A DNA stretch of 15,149 nucleotides from the NCBI GenBank assembly GCA_024653865.1, contig JANLHD010000116.1, positions 1 through 15,149 of the forward strand, written 5' to 3'. This document shows, one piece after another, positions 6,358 to 12,779 of the stretch (the first letter of the stretch is position 1; the number at the start of each line of letters is the position of its first letter). A program made the translations under genes and the position numbers. The stretch is from an archaeon. GTDB taxonomy: Archaea > Iainarchaeota > Iainarchaeia > Iainarchaeales > Iainarchaeaceae. Below the pieces are notes generated by a model. The model saw only the letters and a list, made by a program, of their open reading frames with translations. It did not search any database and was not told the origin of the DNA.

Positions 6358-6810
6358 ATGGCAATGAAATTCTATATAGGCTCGGACCACGCCGGATACG
6401 ACACAAAAGAGAAGCTCCAGCGCTATTTGCAAAGAAAAGGCATTGAGACCGTGGATTTGGGGGCGCATTCAAAAGAGCGCGTTGATTACCCGGATTTTGC
6501 CCAAAAGGTCGCAAAAAAGGTCGCAAAGGACAAGGGCTCGTTCGGGCTATTGGTGTGCGGCACGGGAATTGGAATGAGCATGGCCGCGAACAAGGTCAAA
6601 GGAATCAGGGCCGCGAACCCTTTTGATTCATACACCGCAAAAAAAGCAAGAGAGCACAACGACGCGAACATCATTTGCCTGGGCGGAAGAAGCTACGATG
6701 CCCGCAGGGCGTCCTCGATACTTGGCGCATTTATTTCGGCAAAACCCGGCAAAGAAAAAAGGCACAAGGCGCGCGTTGCGAAGATAATGAAGCTCGAAAA
6801 AAAACAATAA
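6358..6810 (+). CDS. rpiB: Ribose-5-phosphate isomerase B
   Basis: RpiB interconverts ribulose 5-phosphate and ribose 5-phosphate, supplying nucleotide precursors. The 150-residue protein shows IGSDHAGYDTKEKL at the N-terminus (Asp10, His11), DYPDFA, the catalytic loop LLVCGTGIGMSMAANKVKGI with Cys67, and AREHNDANIICLGGR with phosphate-binding Arg and His. The length matches the family. ATG 6358 is preferred because it lies about 29 bases from the TTTAAA box; ATG 6364 is a possible alternative, and no ribosome site is seen. It is the only gene between the two PCNA genes and is transcribed opposite to both. Many archaea use the unrelated RpiA, so a B-type enzyme hints at horizontal origin or a lineage preference. 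Confidence 0.92.
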   Translation: MAMKFYIGSDHAGYDTKEKLQRYLQRKGIETVDLGAHSKERVDYPDFAQKVAKKVAKDKGSFGLLVCGTGIGMSMAANKVKGIRAANPFDSYTAKKAREHNDANIICLGGRSYDARRASSILGAFISAKPGKEKRHKARVAKIMKLEKKQ

Positions 6811-6873
6811 ACAACAAACCGAAAAAAAGTCGACCTAATTGTTGCAAATTAGTTTTTGCAAATTTTTTGTAAA
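6811..6873. terminator. Convergent terminator region between rpiB and PCNA-2
   Basis: The plus strand carries T5 (6853-6857) and T6 runs after GCAAATT motifs, suited to end the rpiB transcript. The minus strand has a T7 run (A7 near 6822-6828) after the PCNA-2 stop. The two genes converge here and nothing else is visible. Confidence 0.5.
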
Positions 6874-7620
6874 TTAATCCGACTCGATTCTTGGCGCGAG
6901 GAAATAAGTGAACCTTCCCTCGCCCACCGAGTACTGCACCTCTACGGGCGCATTTGTCTTGAGCTTTAAAGTTACCTCGGTGTCCGAAGAGGCGGCCTTT
7001 ATTATGCTCACCATGTAATCGAGGGGGAACATCGCGCTCGTGGGCTCCGTTGCCTTCAGCGCAATCACGCCCTCGTCCTTCGCGCCATAAACATTCTCAA
7101 GCTTGCCCTTGCTCGAACTCGCCCTCACCTTGAAATAATCATCCTCGATGGAAAGCGTGATGTGCGTGGAAATAAGGTTCGCGTCCTTGAAAGAATCCGA
7201 AAGCGCGTCCGCACGCACCTTGACCTCGGATTCGAAATCAATCCGCGGAAGCGGAAGGTCGGAGGTCGAAATGTCAAGAAGGGGAATGTCAAAGCTCCTC
7301 TTAGACTTTCCCACAAAAATTATTTTGAGGGTTGAATTGTCCCCGGAAATCAGGAGCTCGATTTTATCCGAACTCTTTGCGCGCGAAACAACCTGGCTCA
7401 AATAATTCAAATCAAGGCCTATTTTGGTCGCCTCTTTTGCGTCGAATTTGCTGAAGCCCTTTTTCGGCAATCGGAAGTCAACGAGCGAAATCTGGCTCGG
7501 GTCCGTCGCCTTGAGCCCAAGGCCATTCTCATCAATGACAAATTCGGCCTCGTCAACGAGCACGGCTATCCCGTCAACAAACCTCTTGAAAACCGATGCG
7601 TCGTCAAAAACAAGATGCAT
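6874..7620 (-). CDS. DNA polymerase sliding clamp (PCNA), canonical paralogue 2
   Basis: A 248-residue PCNA that follows the family closely: an N-terminal MHLVFDDASVFKRFVDGI, GLKATDPSQISLVDF, an interdomain segment IPLLDISTSDLPLPRIDF, and a classical C-terminus TYFLAPRIESD with the Leu-Ala-Pro motif that contributes to the pocket for PIP-box partners. This copy is likely to be the main platform for partner binding. ATG 7620 is chosen over GTG 7629 because AGGTGG lies five bases before it. A palindromic GTTTTAAAAC box lies about 37 bases upstream, so the gene can be transcribed on its own, although it also follows the signal peptidase gene in the same direction. Confidence 0.92.
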   Translation of the reverse strand: MHLVFDDASVFKRFVDGIAVLVDEAEFVIDENGLGLKATDPSQISLVDFRLPKKGFSKFDAKEATKIGLDLNYLSQVVSRAKSSDKIELLISGDNSTLKIIFVGKSKRSFDIPLLDISTSDLPLPRIDFESEVKVRADALSDSFKDANLISTHITLSIEDDYFKVRASSSKGKLENVYGAKDEGVIALKATEPTSAMFPLDYMVSIIKAASSDTEVTLKLKTNAPVEVQYSVGEGRFTYFLAPRIESD

Positions 7621-7652
7621 AAATGCCACCTGAACTAAATGCGGTGGCGAAT

Positions 7653-7662
7653 GTTTTAAAAC
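7653..7662 (-). promoter_or_regulatory. TATA-like box (GTTTTAAAAC) of PCNA-2
   Basis: This ten-base palindrome is centred about 37 bases before the PCNA-2 ATG. A start point about 26 bases downstream would fall near 7631 and give a leader of about ten bases that still includes the AGGTGG ribosome site. Confidence 0.45.
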
Positions 7663-7665
7663 AGT

Positions 7666-8436
7666 TCACCCAAGCAAAAGCCCGGCGCGCGCCGCGGGGT
7701 CAAAAGTGGTTGCGCACTCCCAATAAGAAACCCGCTTTTTTTGGGATATTGAAGCGCAATTAACGAGCCAGGGAAGGTCATCAAACAACAAAAGCTTCAC
7801 CTGCCCGACAATCGGAACATGGAAGAGGTATTTGCCCTTGACCGCGCCGGCCGGAACTGGAAGTGAGGTTATGCAGTGCTGCGGGCAATCCTGGTCTATG
7901 CGCAAATTGTTGTCGCCCATTGTAATCAAAAAATCGCCATCGGGGGCCTTGAGGAGCAGGACCGCGCGGTGGATTATGACCTGGTATCGAAGGGGGGAAT
8001 AATAAACAACAATCGGGCCGTTCGAGCCAAACTCATAATCAACCCCATCAATGCGCAAAGCTGCCTGCCTATACGCGCCGCTTGGAAGCTGGCGCGAACC
8101 TATCTGCGCGAACTCCGAGAGGGGTTTTCCAGCAATCGGAAAATCGACAACTGCCTGCGCAACATCAAGGCTGCCATGGCCGCTAAGAACCACGACATCG
8201 CCCCTGTAAAAAACAGGCTCCATGGAACCCGAGTAAACAATCACAAGAGGGTTCGTGGTGCCGAGCAAAAATGCGAGGATGAAATTGTAGAGGATGAACG
8301 CGAACGCGAACGCGAATACAACGTAAACTATTGTTTCAATTGTCTTGTCGTGCCCTGGGTTCACGCGGGGCATCACATACAAGTCGACATACGTGAATGG
8401 GTCCAGCCATTTTAGTTTTTCCCGAATGCTTGGCAT
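7666..8436 (-). CDS. Signal peptidase I, archaeal/Sec11 type
   Basis: A membrane protease that removes signal peptides from exported proteins. Numbering from ATG 8436 (256 residues), a transmembrane segment spans about 35-58, followed by IVYSGSMEPVFYRGDVVVL with catalytic Ser71, IIHRAV with His156, and ITMGDNNLRID with Asp175 and Asp181. Ser-His-Asp rather than Ser-Lys marks the archaeal/ER type. It is longer than many archaeal Sec11 homologues; the extra length is in the region after box B (about 88-140) and in a tail after residue 220 with two cysteines. ATG 8436 replaces the TTG at 8454 because a TATA-like AATTATAAA lies about 28 bases upstream, suggesting a leaderless transcript. RpoL is immediately upstream. 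Confidence 0.88.
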   Translation of the reverse strand: MPSIREKLKWLDPFTYVDLYVMPRVNPGHDKTIETIVYVVFAFAFAFILYNFILAFLLGTTNPLVIVYSGSMEPVFYRGDVVVLSGHGSLDVAQAVVDFPIAGKPLSEFAQIGSRQLPSGAYRQAALRIDGVDYEFGSNGPIVVYYSPLRYQVIIHRAVLLLKAPDGDFLITMGDNNLRIDQDCPQHCITSLPVPAGAVKGKYLFHVPIVGQVKLLLFDDLPWLVNCASISQKKRVSYWECATTFDPAARAGLLLG

Positions 8437-8444
8437 GAGAAAAC

Positions 8445-8472
8445 AATTGCCCAAAAGTGTTTATAATTGCCC
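8445..8472. repeat. Direct repeat AATTGCCC spaced 20 bp around the signal peptidase promoter
   Basis: AATTGCCC occurs at 8445-8452 and again at 8465-8472, exactly 20 bases apart. The second copy overlaps the TATA-like box at 8460-8468 and the first lies just upstream of the start codon. Two helical turns of spacing would suit a dimeric regulator; this is inference. Confidence 0.45.
8460..8468 (-). promoter_or_regulatory. TATA-like box of the signal peptidase gene
   Basis: AATTATAAA on the minus strand is centred about 28 bases before the ATG at 8436, the spacing of a leaderless archaeal transcript. No ribosome site precedes that ATG. Confidence 0.45.
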
Positions 8473-8476
8473 GGGT

Positions 8477-8752
8477 TTACTTGAGGGCCTTTTTCACGGA
8501 CTTGTCGAAATCCGAAAGCTCTGACTCGATTTCTTTGCACGCGTCCTCGAGCGCCTTTTTCGGCGACTTGCCCTTTGTCTTCACGACAAACCGCGCGGAC
8601 CTGTCGAGCGGGTGGTCAAGAACGTATGAAACGAACTCAACATCCTTGTTGTCCAGGAGCTTTTGCTTCAAAAGGCCGGGAAAGGAATGCCTTTCGCCCT
8701 CGACCAAAAACTCGGCGCTTTCCTTTTCATTCTTCAAAACAGTTACCTTCAA
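8477..8752 (-). CDS. DNA-directed RNA polymerase subunit L
   Basis: RpoL pairs with subunit D in the assembly platform of archaeal RNA polymerase, corresponding to the Rpb3/Rpb11 pair. The 91-residue protein has the Rpb11/L fold markers: ESAEFLVEGERHSFPGLLKQ at the N-terminus, VEFVSYVLDHPL in the middle, and RFVVKTKGKSPKKALEDACKEI before a helical tail. The family's common GHTLxNLL is written here as RHSFPGLL. The start is TTG at 8752: GAGGTGA lies six bases upstream and its TGA is the stop codon of Csl4, so the genes are probably translationally coupled. Csl4 next to RpoL is a recognised archaeal neighbour pair. Confidence 0.9.
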   Translation of the reverse strand: MKVTVLKNEKESAEFLVEGERHSFPGLLKQKLLDNKDVEFVSYVLDHPLDRSARFVVKTKGKSPKKALEDACKEIESELSDFDKSVKKALK

Positions 8753-8758
8753 ACCAAT

Positions 8759-8765
8759 TCACCTC
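8759..8765 (-). promoter_or_regulatory. GAGGTGA: Csl4 stop codon inside the RpoL ribosome site
   Basis: The TGA that stops Csl4 is the end of a strong GAGGTGA ribosome site. Six bases later, in the same frame, lies the TTG start of RpoL. This supports TTG as the true start and suggests reinitiation by the same ribosome. Confidence 0.6.
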
Positions 8766-9325
8766 AACATATAAAAACTGGAAATCTTCCTCTGTTCGGA
8801 ATCCCCCGTGCTCGGGTCCCTCAATTTTCCGTCAATCAAAATCAAGGGCTTTCTTGACCTCGTGCCGAACGCCTTTATCACTCCCAAATCAGGGGACTTT
8901 GTCTCAAGCTCGACACCATAAGGCGTCACTTCCATGACCCTCGCCCGCACAATATCGCCGGCCCTATAAGTGTCCGAAACGCTCTCGACAAAATTGTTCG
9001 CGATATTTCGCACGGAAATCGATGCCATGCTATTGTGCACAACAAGGCTCTTGCCATCGCGCTCCGCCTGCTTGATTTCCACAAGCGCGGCATTGGGCTT
9101 TATTGCACTCACAACGCAGATTGCTATCGAGCCGCGCTGGATGATTTTCTTCTCGTCCTTGAGCGAACTCACGCTTGCCTCGTGGGTTTGCGCATCAAGC
9201 GCCTTATACCCTATTGATTCGGCAAAAACCTTGCCGTCATCATCGCTATAAGAGTTCTTTCCCGCCATGAACTCCTCCTCAAAAGAGAGAAAAGAACCCG
9301 GAAAAACCAATTCTTGCTTGTCCAA
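8759..9325 (-). CDS. Exosome RNA-binding cap subunit Csl4, zinc ribbon without cysteines
   Basis: Csl4 forms part of the RNA-binding cap of the archaeal exosome. The N-terminal domain opens with ELVFPGSFLSFEEEF (family form: VFPGDxLxxxEEF), the middle S1 domain runs about residues 64-142, and the C-terminal part keeps the zinc-ribbon framework (GVIKAF...RSRKPL...GKLRDP...EQRKISSFY). All four expected ligands are replaced: Gly154, Ser157, Asp170 and Thr173 stand at the two C-x2-C positions. Start TTG 9325 is chosen because a perfect GGAGGT lies seven bases upstream and the protein then begins close to the family N-terminus; the longer frame from 9376 adds unrelated residues. RpoL follows directly. 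Confidence 0.87.
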   Translation of the reverse strand: MDKQELVFPGSFLSFEEEFMAGKNSYSDDDGKVFAESIGYKALDAQTHEASVSSLKDEKKIIQRGSIAICVVSAIKPNAALVEIKQAERDGKSLVVHNSMASISVRNIANNFVESVSDTYRAGDIVRARVMEVTPYGVELETKSPDLGVIKAFGTRSRKPLILIDGKLRDPSTGDSEQRKISSFYMLR

Positions 9326-9332
9326 ACTAAAA

Positions 9333-9338
9333 ACCTCC
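9333..9338 (-). promoter_or_regulatory. Perfect GGAGGT ribosome site for the TTG start of Csl4
   Basis: GGAGGT is followed by seven bases and then TTG at 9325. No ATG or GTG lies at a suitable distance, so this site decides the start. Confidence 0.65.
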
Positions 9339-9387
9339 AAAATCAGGGCGCATTTATTGTTGCTTTGACAAACCAATTTCCCCCCAG

Positions 9388-9400
9388 AAATATATTTAAA
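9388..9400. promoter_or_regulatory. Divergent TATA region between Csl4 and the SpoIIM-like gene
   Basis: AAATATATTTAAA reads as a TATA box on both strands. On the plus strand it is centred about 28 bases before the SpoIIM-like ATG (leaderless). On the minus strand it would give Csl4 a leader of about 44 bases containing its GGAGGT. Confidence 0.55.
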
Positions 9401-9424
9401 CCACTACGCCTCTATTCGCTTAGA

Positions 9425-10414
9425 ATGGTCCTCGAATCCCTAGCCAGCCTATCTATTGTCGAAAAACGCCCGATTTCACTGTTATTCGTGGCCTTTCTTG
9501 TTACAAGCGTTGGAATGTTCGCCGCATACAGGCTCTTTCCGGAAAGCAGCGCCGTGCTCACAATAGCATTCACAACACTTGTTTTCATGCCAATAATGCA
9601 CTCGCTCTTCATAAAAGAGGAAGAAGGCGAAGTGGATGAAAAGGACGTTCCTTTCGCATTCATTGCAACCCATTTCAACCTCATAAAGGTCTACACATGG
9701 ATTTTCATAGGAATGATTGTGGCTTTTAGCTTTTGGGCGGTCATGCTTCCCGAAGCAAACGACGATTGCTCCGGCTTCGGGTGCTTTGTGCCCGACAGGC
9801 AAACGGTATTCTCGGAGCAAAAAAAGGTGTATTCATTCATCACAGGAAAAGCCGTCGGAACCGACGAATGCTTTTCCCCCGCCACCAGCGGATTTGGCGC
9901 ATGCTTTGAACTCATATTCGCAAACAACCTCTGGGTTTTGGTGCTCGCAATAATCTTCTCATTCATTTGGGGGGCAGGAGCCCTCTTTTTGCTCGGATGG
10001 CAGGCATCCGTAATAGGGTATTTCATAGGATTGGAAATCACGAGCAAAAGCCTCGAGGCCGGACTTTTGAGGGCAATAAGCTTTTTGCCGCACGGCATTC
10101 CCGAAATAATGGCATACTTCATTGCCGCGCTTGCGGGAGGAATAATTTCAGTGGCAATTTCAAAGCAAAAATTCAAGCCACATGAAATAAGGATAGTTTT
10201 GGTGGACACGGTTCTATTGCTTCTGCTAGCCGCCGTAACTCTGCTAATAGGCGCATTCATTGAAACCGCGGCAATACTCGAGGACGCGCTCATGGCGACA
10301 CTTGGAATGACCTCATTTGCACTGCTCTACTTTATACTCTACATTCCAAGCGTGCGCTACAAATTGGACAAAATAAGAAAACAGCACGCGCAAACCACGC
10401 AAATTATTTCCTAA
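9425..10414 (+). CDS. SpoIIM-like (stage II sporulation protein M / DUF95) membrane protein
   Basis: A 329-residue integral membrane protein. Hydrophobic segments are visible near residues 17-36, 43-62, 89-108, 168-203, 227-247, 258-281 and 296-309. FLPHGIPEIMAYFIAALAGG at 220-239 is the signature of the SpoIIM family (COG1300). In Bacillus SpoIIM acts in forespore engulfment; archaeal members have no established role, so no process is assigned. A loop at about 110-165 holds four cysteines (115, 120, 149, 160) that could form disulfides if it faces outside. The ATG at 9425 has no ribosome site but sits 28 bases from a TATA box, so a leaderless start is likely; the frame also runs upstream from 9314 without family similarity. 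It converges on the SPFH gene. Confidence 0.82.
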   Translation: MVLESLASLSIVEKRPISLLFVAFLVTSVGMFAAYRLFPESSAVLTIAFTTLVFMPIMHSLFIKEEEGEVDEKDVPFAFIATHFNLIKVYTWIFIGMIVAFSFWAVMLPEANDDCSGFGCFVPDRQTVFSEQKKVYSFITGKAVGTDECFSPATSGFGACFELIFANNLWVLVLAIIFSFIWGAGALFLLGWQASVIGYFIGLEITSKSLEAGLLRAISFLPHGIPEIMAYFIAALAGGIISVAISKQKFKPHEIRIVLVDTVLLLLLAAVTLLIGAFIETAAILEDALMATLGMTSFALLYFILYIPSVRYKLDKIRKQHAQTTQIIS

Positions 10415-10424
10415 AAAGCTTTTT
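10413..10424. terminator. AAAAAGCTTTTT palindrome between converging genes
   Basis: This perfect 12-base palindrome overlaps the stop codon of the SpoIIM-like gene and offers a T5 run to transcripts from either side. The gap between the two converging stops is only 21 bases and holds nothing else. Confidence 0.45.
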
Positions 10425-10435
10425 CGATTCGGGCG

Positions 10436-11386
10436 CTATTCTTTTTTCTTTTTCTTCTGCGCACCCTTCACTATTTCCTTCACAACCGGCGCGTACTTTT
10501 CCATCAGGCCCTCTATATCGTCCTCGGAGAGCCTGCGCGAAGAGAGGCTCTTTGCAAGACTTGTGAGTTCCATGGGGAAAATGAATTTCGTGCTCTTGCC
10601 CTCGCCGAGTTTCTCAAGCGCCTTCACATAATAATACGCAAGCGCCCTGTCGCTTAGCTGTTCCGCCGCCGCCTTCACGGCCTCTATTTCCGCCTGCTGC
10701 GCCTTCGCACCCTCCATTCTCGCGAGCTTTCTTTGCACCGCCGCCTTTTGCTCGTGCATCGACTCAAGGACGGTGCGCGGAATATTGATGTCCTTGATTG
10801 ACGCCTCGGCAACAACAACACCCCACTGCTTTGCGAGCTTCTCAAGGCCCTCGCGCAAAGAAACATTCAATCCCTCTATCTGCGAAATGAGCTCGTTCAA
10901 TTCAAGCGAACCCGCCTTGTCGCGGATAAGGCCTATCACATACAGCTTTGATGCCTCGACATAATTGTCAACCTGCACAACGCTGTTGATGACCGAGGCA
11001 TTGTCCTTGTTCACACGGATAAAAATAACGGCATCAATTACGACCTCAATGTTGTCCTTTGTAATTATGTCCTGCTTGGGAATGTCGATTGCCCTTGTGC
11101 GCAAATCAACCCGAACCATGCTCTCAAACGGCGGAAAAATAACCGTCCAGCCAGGCCCGCCAACACGCGATACCTTTCCAAAAGTGAAAATCACCGCCCT
11201 CTCATAATCCTTTAGCATAATCAGGTAATCGAACCTCGCGATAAGGAACATCACGACTATCGCCAAAACAATCAGGGGAAGATTTTGCACCACAATATCC
11301 GCATTCTGAATGAGGATAAAAACAACGCCAACCACAACCGCCACAAGAACCAGGAAAACAACCTGCTTTACGCCTTTTCCTTCCAA
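10436..11386 (-). CDS. SPFH/Band 7 (stomatin-like) membrane protein
   Basis: A 316-residue protein with two N-terminal hydrophobic segments (about 8-26 and 36-52) and then the SPFH domain: YERAVIFTFGKV, GGPGWTVIFPPFES, VDLRTRAIDIPKQDIITKDN and VIFIRV. A coiled-coil-prone Ala/Glu/Lys region follows (EQKAAVQRKLARMEGAKAQQ), and the tail is lysine-rich. Stomatin-type proteins form membrane rings and regulate proteases or membrane domains. The start is TTG 11386, with GGGTGGGG five bases upstream and no ATG in the N-terminal region. Stomatins are often paired with an NfeD-type protease gene; none is present here. A TATA-like box at 11430-11437 precedes it, divergent from DUF373. Confidence 0.88.
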   Translation of the reverse strand: MEGKGVKQVVFLVLVAVVVGVVFILIQNADIVVQNLPLIVLAIVVMFLIARFDYLIMLKDYERAVIFTFGKVSRVGGPGWTVIFPPFESMVRVDLRTRAIDIPKQDIITKDNIEVVIDAVIFIRVNKDNASVINSVVQVDNYVEASKLYVIGLIRDKAGSLELNELISQIEGLNVSLREGLEKLAKQWGVVVAEASIKDINIPRTVLESMHEQKAAVQRKLARMEGAKAQQAEIEAVKAAAEQLSDRALAYYYVKALEKLGEGKSTKFIFPMELTSLAKSLSSRRLSEDDIEGLMEKYAPVVKEIVKGAQKKKKKE

Positions 11387-11429
11387 CTAAACCCCACCCG
11401 AAAAAAACAAATACTTTCTATTGGACTAA

Positions 11430-11437
11430 TTTATATA
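11430..11437 (-). promoter_or_regulatory. TATA box of the SPFH gene
   Basis: TATATAAA on the minus strand is centred about 48 bases before the TTG, giving a leader of about 22 bases that includes GGGTGGGG. Confidence 0.55.
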
Positions 11438-11476
11438 CGCATTAAACTATTTATATTGGAATTGGCGCATATTACG

Positions 11477-11483
11477 TATAAAT
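11477..11483 (+). promoter_or_regulatory. TATA-like box of the DUF373 gene
   Basis: TATAAAT is centred 25 bases before the ATG at 11505, which would give a leaderless transcript. A second candidate, TTTATAT near 11450-11456, would give a leader of about 25 bases carrying the GGTGA at 11496-11500. Which one is used cannot be decided from sequence. Confidence 0.45.
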
Positions 11484-11504
11484 AGGTTTCGAGATGGTGA
11501 AAAA

Positions 11505-12752
11505 ATGCAGGAAAGCCGCAACATCCTTGTAGTGAACGTGGATAGGGACAACGACCTGGGGAAAAAAGCAGGCGTGGATGGCCCCATAATCGGCAAGCAG
11601 GACTGCATGAAGGCCGCGGCAAAACTCGCACTCGCCGACCCGACGGACTCGGACTCAAACAGCATATTCGGCGCCGTGGCAAAATTCGACGAAATAAAAA
11701 AGAATTACAACGCGCAGGTCGCCATACTCACCGGCCAGGGAAAAACCGGGTTCGAATCCGACCACAAAATTATAGAGCAATTGGACAAGGTCCTCGACAA
11801 ATTCCCCGCAACCGGCTTTGTCCTCGTGACCGACGGGGCGGAGGACGACCAGGTCATCCCGATCCTGCAGGGCCGCGCGCCAATCATTTCCAAAGAAACA
11901 ATTATTGTAAAGCAGGCATCCGAAGTCGAGAGCACCTATTACACAATAAAGCAGGCGCTAAACGACCCGGACTTCGCAAGGACATTCATACTCGTGCCGG
12001 GCATAATAGTTTTGCTTTGGGGAATACTTGCATTCGCGGACGCGGAAAAACTCTTCTTCCAAAGCATGCTCCTAATAGTCGGGGCATACCTCGTGCTCAA
12101 AGGCACCGGGCTTGAGCACAGAATTGCGGGCGCGGTCTCAACGGTCGCAAAAAGCATTTCCCTGCAAAGGGTGAGCTTTCCCTTCTACCTGATGACAATA
12201 CTCTTGTTCTTCATAGGAATATGGGCGAGCTTTGTTGAAATCAACACATCAGGAAGAACCCTCTTCCTTAGGGCATCAACTGCAATGGGGCAAATACTTT
12301 TCTTCCTGGCAATAAGTTCCATATCATTTCTTGTGGGAAAAAGCGTGGATGCAATACAGCTCAAAAAGGCGTTCCACATCAGGCGCTACTTCGTGACCGG
12401 GGCCGCGGTGTTCATACTGTGGTTCATACTCGACGCGGGAAGGCAGGTAATAGTGGGCGAACCGCACGCGGACCTTGGTTGGTTCGGAATGAACGTGCTC
12501 ATAGGATTCACCTTCGGCCTAATCACCTACAAGATTTCACAGGTGCTTGATTTGCGCAAAAAAATCACGACGCTACTAATAGGCCTGCCGGTGTACTCAA
12601 GCGACGGCAAATGGATTGGCGAGGTTGAAAAAATCAACCGCAAGGACAGCATCCTCTACAAGAACAAGCAAAGCAACAAGCTCGTGAAACTTACAGAAGG
12701 CCAATTCATGCTAAACGAAGGAAAAGTCCAGGTAACGCCCCAGGGAAAATAA
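11505..12752 (+). CDS. DUF373 family archaeal membrane protein
   Basis: A 415-residue member of an archaeal family of unknown function (COG2237). A soluble N-terminal domain (about 1-155) contains the family's acidic motifs: NVDRDNDLGKKAGVDGPIIG, DPTDSDSNSIFG and VLVTDGAEDDQVIPIL. They look suited to metal or nucleotide binding, but that is not established. Six hydrophobic segments follow (about 160-178, 183-199, 222-243, 262-279, 294-312, 327-345). The last 60 residues form a soluble tail starting GLPVYSSDGKWIGEVEKIN, which resembles a PRC-barrel. GGTGA lies four bases before the ATG. The gene is alone on its strand, diverging from the SPFH gene and converging on lon. Confidence 0.85.
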   Translation: MQESRNILVVNVDRDNDLGKKAGVDGPIIGKQDCMKAAAKLALADPTDSDSNSIFGAVAKFDEIKKNYNAQVAILTGQGKTGFESDHKIIEQLDKVLDKFPATGFVLVTDGAEDDQVIPILQGRAPIISKETIIVKQASEVESTYYTIKQALNDPDFARTFILVPGIIVLLWGILAFADAEKLFFQSMLLIVGAYLVLKGTGLEHRIAGAVSTVAKSISLQRVSFPFYLMTILLFFIGIWASFVEINTSGRTLFLRASTAMGQILFFLAISSISFLVGKSVDAIQLKKAFHIRRYFVTGAAVFILWFILDAGRQVIVGEPHADLGWFGMNVLIGFTFGLITYKISQVLDLRKKITTLLIGLPVYSSDGKWIGEVEKINRKDSILYKNKQSNKLVKLTEGQFMLNEGKVQVTPQGK

Positions 12753-12779
12753 AAAATTTAAAATAAAAAAAATTGCTTC
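12753..12779 (-). terminator. Oligo-T terminator after lon
   Basis: Just past the lon stop the minus strand has GCAA followed by T8 (A8 at 12765-12772) and then more A/T sequence. It separates the converging lon and DUF373 genes. Confidence 0.5.

Noticed and set aside
9314..9424. N-terminal extension of the SpoIIM-like protein
   Set aside because: The extra residues have no family similarity, contain the promoter region, and ATG 9425 has an ideally placed TATA box.
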